Shown here: positions 56,837 through 64,000 of the stretch, piece after piece
How the letters are laid out: every line of letters begins with the position of its first letter
How positions within the stretch are numbered: the stretch's first letter is position 1
Source of the DNA: Armatimonadota bacterium
Lineage (GTDB): Bacteria > Armatimonadota > HRBIN16
Assembly (NCBI GenBank): GCA_026003175.1
Contig: BPGT01000003.1
Coordinates: 186,001-250,000 of the forward strand
Direction: 5' to 3'
Length of the DNA stretch: 64,000 nt
Notes under the pieces: model-generated
What the model was told of the DNA's origin: nothing
The model's input: the letters and a program-made list of their open reading frames with translations, nothing else
The model's database searches: none
Translations under genes and position numbers: made by a program

Positions 56837-59800
56837 ATGATGCAGGGTACCACCTTGAAGCCGATTGTGCCCGATGCACCGATTGTCAACCTGGACGAAA
56901 TCGGGCTGTATGCTATCGGCTATGCCTACCGCGGGCAGGAGGAACGGTTGTTCCCCACAGGCTGGAGCGGATTCTTTGAGGAACGTACGGGCGTCGCCTG
57001 TCAGCCAGTGGGTATCGTCAACGGCAAACAGGCTTTCTTGCTGCACTGCCCCTGGCGCGGGGGGACGGGTGTCACTTTCCAGACCTTCACCTTCCAGCTG
57101 CCCAGAGCAAGAAGTGCGTTCCTGCGCGGGTTCACCGCCATGCGCCCCGACATCGTGGACAGGTCGGATGGGGCCACCTTCCGAATCTTCGTGAACGGCA
57201 AAAAGGTGATGGAAGAGCATCGAACCGACGCGCAGTGGAAGCCATTCCGCATAGACCTCTCGCCATATATGGGACAGACGGTGAGCATCCGTTTTGAAAC
57301 CGACCCTGGGCCTGGGGATAACCCGTCTTTCGACTTCTCGTTGTGGGCGCAGCGCGAGCTGGTGCTGGAGGGCTACCAGCCTAAATCCGTCCAACGTCCT
57401 GCACCGCCCCTTTTGAAACTGTCCAGTCTCTACTCTGCGCCCAACGGCACAATGGCTCCGCGCAGTGCATTTGCCCACAAAAACACGGTGGAGATGCGGG
57501 CAGACACCGCTGTGTTCCGCTATCAGGGCAGTGACGGCGTGCTGGAGTATCGTTGGCGCAAGCCATCCCCCAATGGCTCGAACCCGCTGGGCGAGTGGAC
57601 GCTGCGGGCTCAGATGAAAGGAGATACCCCGGTGCAGGTTCCTCTGGCGACCGCCGCCAGCTTGCAATGGGTGGTTGAACAACCCACCAGCAGCACGCAG
57701 TGGGAGCAGCGCGGCGACTCGGTGGTGTGTACCCGACGCTATGTGGTGGGCAGGGCGGGCGTGACCGTGCGCATCACAGCACGTCTCTTCCACAAAAGCC
57801 TCGTTCTTACTCTGGAAGCTGACCGCCCTGGCGTGACCCTGTTCGATGCAGGCGGCTGGGGTCCCGTGTTCCGACGCAAACAGGTCACCACGCCCTACTA
57901 CGGAGGCCAGGTGTTCTATCTCCCCGCCGAGAACCTGTTCGTAAACGCCCAGCTGGACTGGACACATAGTCACGCCACCAGCCACGACGGCTTGCGGGCG
58001 CACTACGGCGCGTTGACCGATGGCAGCCGCAATCCCCTGCGCGAGCGCGTGGTTTTCACCGCGGCATGGCACGCTGCCGAAGTGCTCCCCAACATCCCCA
58101 ACCCGCCCTCGCCTTTCCTCAAGCAAGTGGGCGATAGGATTGTGCTGGACATCTGGGGCGGACGGTTCGTGGACATCGCCCGTGACTTCGAGCGGCTGAA
58201 AGAGTATGGCATCGACAGGTGTATCGCGCTCATCCACGTATGGCAGCGCAGCGGTTACGACAACGCCCTGCCCATGCACATTCCCGCGATGGCGGAGTTG
58301 GGCGGCGACGAAGGCATGAAAGAGCTGGTGCAGACGGGTGTGAAGCTGGGCTATCTCGTCGCCCTGCACGAGAACTACGTGGACTACTATCCCAACTACG
58401 ACCACTATGATGACGACGACATCGCTCTGGATTCGCAGGGCAACAAACAGCTGGCGTGGTTCAATCCGGGCACGAAAATACAATCTTTCGCGGTAAAGCC
58501 CAACGCCATCCTGCGCCTCGCCGCTACCCAGTCACCCGAAATCCACCGTCGCTACGGCACCAACGCCTGTTATCTGGACGTGCATTCGGCGGTTCCGCCC
58601 TGGTTCCACGTGGACATGCGGGCAGGTGAGGAGGGTGCAGGCATGTTCCGGCGCGTGTGGGACGTACACCGCGCCTTGTGGGAGTACGAGCGCAAGACAC
58701 ACGGCGGTCCCGTCTTCGGCGAAGGCAACAACCACTGGTACTGGAGCGGTTGTCTGGACGGCGTGGAAGCGCAGTTCGGCACTGGATGGGCATGGGGACA
58801 GGGGCTGCAGGCGCCGCTGGCGGTGGACTTCGACCTGCTGAAAATCCATCCCCTGCAGTGTAATCACGGTATGGGTTACTACGAACGCTGGTGGAGCGAC
58901 GCCAAATGGGGTAGCATACCTCCCATGATCGTTATGGACCAGTACCGGATGCAGGAGGTGGCGTATGGGCACGCGGGCTTCCTCGGTAGTGCGGTGTGGA
59001 ACCTGATACCCTACGCCTGGCTGGAGCATCACCTACTGACCCCCGTGATGGCGCGTTACGCTACCGCCAAACCACTGAGCATTGAGTACCATGTGGGAGG
59101 CAAATGGGTGGACAGCACCACCGCCGCCAAAGCGGGCAACTGGCAGCGCGTGCGCATCCGCTATGACAGCGGCTTGACCGTGGTGGCGAATAATGCGGAG
59201 GAACCGTTGCGCACCGGCACCGTCATCTTGCCTCAGTTTGGCTGGCTGGCAACAGGGGCAGGAGTTACTGCCTATACCGCCCTGCGGCTGGGCGTGGTGG
59301 TGGACTATAGCGAAACCGCTGATGTCCTCTTCGCCAACGCCCGCAACATCGCGCACTGGAACCTGACCGGATTGAAGCGCATCCGCCCGGAGGTAGCGCA
59401 ATTCGAGCAGACGGGGGCACGCACCTTCCGTGTGACCTACCGCTGGCGAGTGAGCGATACGCTAGACAGGGATTACTTTTGCTTTGTGCACTTCAGCCAG
59501 CTGCCACCCGAACCTTGGGACGAAGGCATCAAGTTCCAGCAAGACCATCCTCTGCCCAAGCCCACCAGCCGATGGCAACGCGGCGAAGAGGTGGTGGACG
59601 GTGAGTACACCGTGACCGTGCCTGAGACCATCCCTGATGGCGACTACCAGTGGACTATCGGCTTGTATGCGCTGGGCGGGGGTGGGCGTGTCAATCTGGA
59701 AGGCGAGGTAGACCGTCACGGGCGAAACCTGTTGGGGGTATTGCAGGTGCGCGATGGCGGCAGAATCATCCGCTTCGTGCCCGAAAGCAACACGGGCGCA

Positions 59801-60088
59801 TATCGGCTGGCACTGTACCGAAGCCATCTGAACGAAGAGGGCGAGGTGATAGACTTCGGGGCGGTGCGCACCAACGGCAGCGTGCTGGTACGCCGTCAGG
59901 GGCGTGGATGGTCGCTGATCGCCTATCCGCGCGAGGGCAACTTCGTAATAGATCTGAACGCCTCCCGCTTCCCCGCGCCTCAGCGTGTGCAATGCGTAGA
60001 CGGCGATGTGCCCTTTGTGCAACCGGTGCGGCAGGGCGGATGGTGGCGATTGCGCCTGAACGGGGCGCGGATGTATACCTGGGAGTGA
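56837..60088 (+). CDS. Large TIM-barrel glycosidase-like protein (GH101/GH129-like)
   Basis: A 1083-residue cytoplasmic-type protein without signal peptide. An N-terminal ~200-residue beta domain (TFRIFVNGKKVMEE, VSIRFETDPGPGDNPSFDF) looks like NPCBM or similar. A supersandwich-like region precedes a TIM barrel at about 430-720 (HVWQRSGYDNALP, HENYVDYYPNYD). Candidate nucleophile Asp581 lies in CYLDVHS and candidate acid/base Glu629 in VFGEGNN, 48 residues apart, a spacing close to GH101 and GH129. C-terminal beta domains complete it. The assignment to that clan is an inference; DUF5696-like proteins are similar. Confidence 0.6.
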   Translation: MMQGTTLKPIVPDAPIVNLDEIGLYAIGYAYRGQEERLFPTGWSGFFEERTGVACQPVGIVNGKQAFLLHCPWRGGTGVTFQTFTFQLPRARSAFLRGFTAMRPDIVDRSDGATFRIFVNGKKVMEEHRTDAQWKPFRIDLSPYMGQTVSIRFETDPGPGDNPSFDFSLWAQRELVLEGYQPKSVQRPAPPLLKLSSLYSAPNGTMAPRSAFAHKNTVEMRADTAVFRYQGSDGVLEYRWRKPSPNGSNPLGEWTLRAQMKGDTPVQVPLATAASLQWVVEQPTSSTQWEQRGDSVVCTRRYVVGRAGVTVRITARLFHKSLVLTLEADRPGVTLFDAGGWGPVFRRKQVTTPYYGGQVFYLPAENLFVNAQLDWTHSHATSHDGLRAHYGALTDGSRNPLRERVVFTAAWHAAEVLPNIPNPPSPFLKQVGDRIVLDIWGGRFVDIARDFERLKEYGIDRCIALIHVWQRSGYDNALPMHIPAMAELGGDEGMKELVQTGVKLGYLVALHENYVDYYPNYDHYDDDDIALDSQGNKQLAWFNPGTKIQSFAVKPNAILRLAATQSPEIHRRYGTNACYLDVHSAVPPWFHVDMRAGEEGAGMFRRVWDVHRALWEYERKTHGGPVFGEGNNHWYWSGCLDGVEAQFGTGWAWGQGLQAPLAVDFDLLKIHPLQCNHGMGYYERWWSDAKWGSIPPMIVMDQYRMQEVAYGHAGFLGSAVWNLIPYAWLEHHLLTPVMARYATAKPLSIEYHVGGKWVDSTTAAKAGNWQRVRIRYDSGLTVVANNAEEPLRTGTVILPQFGWLATGAGVTAYTALRLGVVVDYSETADVLFANARNIAHWNLTGLKRIRPEVAQFEQTGARTFRVTYRWRVSDTLDRDYFCFVHFSQLPPEPWDEGIKFQQDHPLPKPTSRWQRGEEVVDGEYTVTVPETIPDGDYQWTIGLYALGGGGRVNLEGEVDRHGRNLLGVLQVRDGGRIIRFVPESNTGAYRLALYRSHLNEEGEVIDFGAVRTNGSVLVRRQGRGWSLIAYPREGNFVIDLNASRFPAPQRVQCVDGDVPFVQPVRQGGWWRLRLNGARMYTWE

Positions 60089-60092
60089 GAGC

Positions 60093-63000
60093 ATGGACAC
60101 CTTCGACATCGCGCCATTCGCATTGCCGAACTGCGAACCAGGAGAGTACCGCTTTGAGGAGCCTCGCGATATCCGTCAGGTGCGGCTGCGTTTCAGGGGA
60201 GGGATACCTTCTTCGCTAAACGTCTACTACCTGCGCAAAACATGGCCCGATATGCGCATCGAGTATGCACGCGACCTGGATAACCCCTGCAGCTTCGGCT
60301 GGACGCCCATAGACGACCAATTCAACACCCGGTGGCAGAAGGCGTCCATAGAGATTCATCCAGAGAGTGCCAACGTGGCGTTGGTCACGTTCAAGGGGCT
60401 GAGTGCGGAGTTTCCTGACCTGAAAGATTACGATGTAACTTTCCGGCGCACGCTTGGTGTTAGAGTAGAGGTGCCCAACGCGAAGCAGATTCTCGCGGTA
60501 AACATCTTCACCACCTCCACACCTCTACTAAGCCGCTTGCGCGTAGAGATCGATGCCGGGCGCGAAACCACTGGTAAACGTATCCGACTAAGCGCATACA
60601 ACGCCACCATCCGCGCCGTATTGTCTCCTAAAGGGGTGCGTTCGTCCCGCCGTATGGTGGAGCTGCTACCGGAGAAAGAGCGGTCGTTCGATCTGTACGT
60701 AGCACACATGCTTCCTGCACATCGCTATTGCGGCGACGAAGGGCACATTATCTTCTCACTGGATGACGACGTGTTCACTATCTCCCTGCAAAGCCTGAGA
60801 GAGCAGGGACCCATCTGGTACGCCGAAAAAGGCGTCTACATCACCTTTGCCGATGACCCCACTCGCTTCGCAGATTATCTGCAGCGCATCGAGGGCGCGA
60901 AGACGCTCAATCAGCGCGTCAGGGAACATCGCGAGCAGACTTACGCCGGCGCGTTTTACGGACAGCCTCGCCCACACGCCGTGAGCTATAATCTGGGCTG
61001 TAAGCACAACCGCCAGCGGTTCTGGCTGGAAGCCAACGGCGACCTGGTGCTGCATCGGTGGAACGTGACCAGCATCCCGGGTCAGGACACTGCCCGCTTC
61101 CTGTGTGACGGCAACGCGCGCTTCTTCTTTGGTCTGGAGCACAAAACCATCCTCGCCCGTTACACCGATGCGCCCCCTGTGCTGGCATACTACATTCGCG
61201 CACGTGATGGCGACATCGTCATCGAGCAGGAGAGCTTCGCGGTGCCGCTGGAACGTTCCATCCTCGATGAGCCCTTGGCGAGCGACGACACGGTGGTAGC
61301 GCTGGTACGGTTCCGCTTCGAGAACCTGGGCGACGCGCCCGCGATAGCGGAGCTGCCCCTTTCCTACTCCCACCGTTCGGGCAGGTCCTACAATGCCTAC
61401 GCCAGCGATGGGTACCAGGACGACTATCTGGTTCCCCGCGGCGAGCGAGATACGCTGCTGGTAGAGGGCAATCATATCCTCTCGGAGTGGAACGGAAAGA
61501 GGGTGTTCCGCGCGCGCTGGGAGGGAGACATGCCAGTGGAGGCAGGAGACCGGCAGGTTGTTTTCCGCCGTACCCTGCAACCCGGCGAGGTGTGCGAACT
61601 GCTACTGAAGATACCCTATATTGCCATCGACCAGCCAGAAGAGCTGCAGGCTCTCCAGAGTCTATCTTTCGAGCAGTGCTACCGTGAGGTGGTTGCCTTC
61701 TGGCGGGCGCAGGCGCAGCAGGGGGCGCAGCTTGTCTGTCCTGAACCGCACCTGACTGCCCTGCACGCTGCACATCTGAACCATGTACTCATCACCGACG
61801 CCCTCATGCCCGACGGTAGCGGACTGATAAACACCTCCGTGGGCACCTCCACCTACGGCAATTTTACCAACGAGGCGTGCATGGTCACGCACGAGCTGGA
61901 TCAGCGCGGACTGCACGAGGAGGCTCGCAAGCGCATCGAGCTGTGGGTCAAGTATCAAGGAACCGCTCCCCAGCCAGGCAACTTCACCGACTACGAGGGG
62001 ATGTACTTCGGAGCGGGCGGATTCGAAAGCGGTGCGTACAACCAGCACCACGGATGGGTGTTGTGGTGTATCGGCATGCACTACTTCCTGACGGGCGACG
62101 CCGAGTGGCTGAGCCGCGTGGCTCCCTCGTTGATTGCAGGATGCGACTGGGTATTCCGACAGCGACGCAACACCATGCATAACCTGCCCCATTCTCGCGG
62201 ATGGGAGTACGGTTTCCTGCCCGCAGGCAGTCTGGAAGATGTGACCGATTTCCACTACTGGCTTTCGACCAACGCGCTCACCTGGCGCGGAGTGGACACG
62301 GCGGCGAAGGCGCTGGAAGCGATTGGTCACCCTGAGGCGGCACGCATCCGACGGGAAGCAGACGCCTATCGTGCCGACCTGATACGCGGCTTCGAAACCA
62401 TGCGGCAGCACAGCCCGTTAGTACGCCTGCGCGATGGGCGATGGGTTCCGCATTACCCCAGCCGTCTCTACCAGCGTGGACGCGACGTGGGCTGGATCCG
62501 CGAGGTACTGGAAGGTTCTGTCTACCTGTTGATCAGCGGCTTGTACGACGCCGACAGCGTGCAGGCGCAGTGGATTCTGGACGACTTTCAGGACAATCGC
62601 TATCCCACTCCGCCTTATGGATACCGGATCCCCGACTTCGAAGCGAATTGGTTTGACCGCGCGGGCTTTTCCATCCAGCCCAACCTGCTGGCAGGACTGA
62701 TGCCCCACTTAGAGCGTGACGAGCCAGAGATTTTCATCTGGATGTTTTTTAACGCATGGTGTGCCTGCTACCGCGAAGAGATTAACGCCATGATCGAACA
62801 CCCCATGCCCGTGCTAGGTTACTCCAACTCGGCGCACTTCAAAACCAGCGACGAGGCGAACGCGGTTTCGTGGCTCCGGGCGATGTTCGTGTATGCCAGT
62901 GAGAAGGTGCTGCATCTGGGGAGGGCGATACCGCGTGAGTGGTTCCATAGCGGCAAGCCGATAGCAACCACAGGCGTGTGCACACGCTACGGTACGGTAA

Positions 63001-63227
63001 GCGTAAGTTATCACGTTTCGGGTGATGGCAAGCGCATAAAAGCAGCAGTGGATTTGCAACTGCGAACCCAGCCTCCGAAGCTGCTCGTGCGCTTCCGCCA
63101 CCCAGAGAGCCTGCCTATCCGCGCCGTGCGCGTTAACAGTTCGCCGCACAATCGCTTTGACCCTCAACGCAACGATGTAGACATCACCGGCTACTTGGGT
63201 AAAGTGGTGATAGAGACGGCATTTTGA
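60093..63227 (+). CDS. Large (alpha/alpha)6 glycosidase-like protein
   Basis: A 1044-residue protein without signal peptide; GGGAGTGAGAGC precedes its ATG, five bases after the previous stop. The N-terminal ~480 residues are beta-rich. From ~520 to ~900 a helical toroid is apparent (LNHVLITDALMPDGSG, NFTNEACMVTHELDQRGLHEEARKRIELW, HHGWVLWCIGMHYFLTGD, GWEYGFLPAGSLED). This resembles GH78/GH95/GH127-type six-hairpin glycosidases, and a short C-terminal beta domain follows. I cannot name the family or pick the catalytic acids with confidence. It is probably the last enzyme of the locus. Confidence 0.6.
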   Translation: MDTFDIAPFALPNCEPGEYRFEEPRDIRQVRLRFRGGIPSSLNVYYLRKTWPDMRIEYARDLDNPCSFGWTPIDDQFNTRWQKASIEIHPESANVALVTFKGLSAEFPDLKDYDVTFRRTLGVRVEVPNAKQILAVNIFTTSTPLLSRLRVEIDAGRETTGKRIRLSAYNATIRAVLSPKGVRSSRRMVELLPEKERSFDLYVAHMLPAHRYCGDEGHIIFSLDDDVFTISLQSLREQGPIWYAEKGVYITFADDPTRFADYLQRIEGAKTLNQRVREHREQTYAGAFYGQPRPHAVSYNLGCKHNRQRFWLEANGDLVLHRWNVTSIPGQDTARFLCDGNARFFFGLEHKTILARYTDAPPVLAYYIRARDGDIVIEQESFAVPLERSILDEPLASDDTVVALVRFRFENLGDAPAIAELPLSYSHRSGRSYNAYASDGYQDDYLVPRGERDTLLVEGNHILSEWNGKRVFRARWEGDMPVEAGDRQVVFRRTLQPGEVCELLLKIPYIAIDQPEELQALQSLSFEQCYREVVAFWRAQAQQGAQLVCPEPHLTALHAAHLNHVLITDALMPDGSGLINTSVGTSTYGNFTNEACMVTHELDQRGLHEEARKRIELWVKYQGTAPQPGNFTDYEGMYFGAGGFESGAYNQHHGWVLWCIGMHYFLTGDAEWLSRVAPSLIAGCDWVFRQRRNTMHNLPHSRGWEYGFLPAGSLEDVTDFHYWLSTNALTWRGVDTAAKALEAIGHPEAARIRREADAYRADLIRGFETMRQHSPLVRLRDGRWVPHYPSRLYQRGRDVGWIREVLEGSVYLLISGLYDADSVQAQWILDDFQDNRYPTPPYGYRIPDFEANWFDRAGFSIQPNLLAGLMPHLERDEPEIFIWMFFNAWCACYREEINAMIEHPMPVLGYSNSAHFKTSDEANAVSWLRAMFVYASEKVLHLGRAIPREWFHSGKPIATTGVCTRYGTVSVSYHVSGDGKRIKAAVDLQLRTQPPKLLVRFRHPESLPIRAVRVNSSPHNRFDPQRNDVDITGYLGKVVIETAF

Positions 63228-63257
63228 CGGCTGTTCAGACGTATCCAGCCTTTACTT

Positions 63258-63740
63258 CTACTTTGCAAAAATGCTTATCTGTCCTCTCAACACGGTGCCG
63301 GCAGGTACCTCGTCAATCGGTATCACTACGCAGGAGGAACGACTCGGCAGGCGCACATCCAGTCCCGGGATAGATAGCGAATCCTCCACCACAAATCCGT
63401 TAATCACATAGAAGTAGATACGGCAGTTGCGAGCAGTCTGGTCAATCTCCAGCGTAACGGGGTTACTATAAGTGGTGACCTGCCGACCATCCCTGGTAGT
63501 GTAAGTGGCGGAAGCCTGCAGCTGGAGCGTCTGGCGCGGCAAGGGATTCTGCAGACTGAAGCGCACCGTCTGCACGGTACCCGATGGAAACCTGCCTCGC
63601 ACACCCTGGATAGAGAGATTCACCGAAAACTCGTTGCCGGACTCCGCCCATGCCCGTAGTAGAGCGTCGGCAGATACCTGTGCTACGAACCACGCAAGCA
63701 GCATCACACTCACAAACAGGTGCAGAACGTTCCTGAACAT
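63258..63740 (-). CDS. Small secreted beta-rich protein
   Basis: The ATG at 63740 follows GAGGAGG (160 residues); the longer frame lacks a ribosome site. A signal peptide (VLHLFVSVMLLAWFVAQVSAD) precedes ~135 residues of alternating strand-like sequence (TVQTVRFSLQNPL, TLQLQASATYTTRDG, VLRGQISIF). Two Cys could pair. No family recognised. Confidence 0.7.
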   Translation of the reverse strand: MFRNVLHLFVSVMLLAWFVAQVSADALLRAWAESGNEFSVNLSIQGVRGRFPSGTVQTVRFSLQNPLPRQTLQLQASATYTTRDGRQVTTYSNPVTLEIDQTARNCRIYFYVINGFVVEDSLSIPGLDVRLPSRSSCVVIPIDEVPAGTVLRGQISIFAK

Positions 63741-63957
63741 CAAACGACCTCCTCGTTTGTTGGGAAAGGTATTCGCAGGAAAGGCAGCAGGTTCGACCGT
63801 TGTTCGTGCCGCCAGGCACAAGCGTTTGTTTACTAACATGGTATCACAGAGTAACCCTGATGACCAGTAGTCCAAAATACAAAACCCGTCTCATGTCGAG
63901 GGGGTGGAAAAGAGGGTTGCTGTTGAGGGTAGCGAATGATTGTACGAAAGGAGGAAG

Positions 63958-64000
63958 ATGAAGGAAATGGAAGTGGTGGGCATTATTCCTGCGCGGCTGG
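63958..64000 (+). CDS. Cytidylyltransferase-like protein, N-terminal start only
   Basis: AAAGGAGG at 63947-63954 and ATG at 63958 open a frame reading MKEMEVVGIIPARL to the window edge. VVGIIPARL is the usual beginning of 3-deoxy-manno-octulosonate cytidylyltransferase (KdsB) and related CMP-sugar synthetases. Only 14 codons are seen, so the name is provisional. Confidence 0.6.
   Translation, partial: MKEMEVVGIIPARL

Noticed and set aside
56792-58483. Minus-strand frame of 563 codons opposite the GH101-like gene
   Set aside because: It is antisense to a gene with coherent domains, has His/Arg/Val-rich low-information sequence and no start signal.

Overview
The window looks like chromosomal DNA of a free-living, moderately GC-rich bacterium that degrades plant polysaccharides, most likely a member of the Armatimonadota. 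That assignment is an inference. It rests on dockerin-like calcium-loop pairs at the C-termini of several secreted proteins, a PEP-CTERM protein, a pseudopilin with a downstream aromatic-Ala-Asp-Gly-His motif, secreted WD40 propeller proteins, a DUF6785/6784-type membrane protein, and a large set of uncommon glycosidase families. I found no rRNA, tRNA or CRISPR array.

Layout. 1-2.6 kb: the end of a FecCD-type ABC permease, a small membrane protein, and a minus-strand pair of an acidic protein and a FapA/DUF342 protein. 2.75-12.6 kb: an OPT-like membrane protein; a promoter-led operon of two sugar nucleotidyltransferases flanking a DegT-type aminotransferase; S-adenosylhomocysteinase with an overlapping (alpha/alpha)-toroid protein; a radical SAM/SPASM enzyme; and a lipoprotein. 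13-18.1 kb: a minus-strand lipoprotein and a 1565-residue secreted protein with 14 WD40 blades, Ig-like modules and a FlgD-like end. It contains two exact 600-bp tandem copies.

18.4-34.7 kb is an arabinose and hemicellulose/pectin side-chain region: ribulokinase, a CE15-like esterase, a GH-A agarase-like enzyme, a saccharopine-dehydrogenase-like protein, GH127, an STN/Gly-rich secreted protein, a PfkB kinase, GH51 arabinofuranosidase and a WD40-dockerin protein. 34.8-42.6 kb holds a 1429-residue acyl-CoA dehydratase activase-type protein, a coiled-coil nuclease-like protein, an STN protein and an SLH protein. 42.6-45 kb is a murA-mreB cell-envelope operon. 45.0-46.25 kb is a MITE-like element abutting an IS with a DDE transposase. 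46.25-51.5 kb is a surface-protein cluster (two dockerin-like proteins, a PEP-CTERM protein, a pseudopilin), preceded by a strong promoter with a LacI-type palindrome over its start site.

51.6-63.2 kb is one co-directional locus: a sialidase-fold protein, an oligogalacturonate-lyase-like propeller, a tripartite tricarboxylate transporter whose TctC and TctB parts appear fused, TctA, and two proteins of more than 1000 residues that look like a GH101/GH129-like TIM barrel and an (alpha/alpha)6 glycosidase. I infer extracellular or periplasmic trimming of an acidic polysaccharide coupled to uptake of an acid sugar. The window ends in the first codons of a probable KdsB-type cytidylyltransferase.
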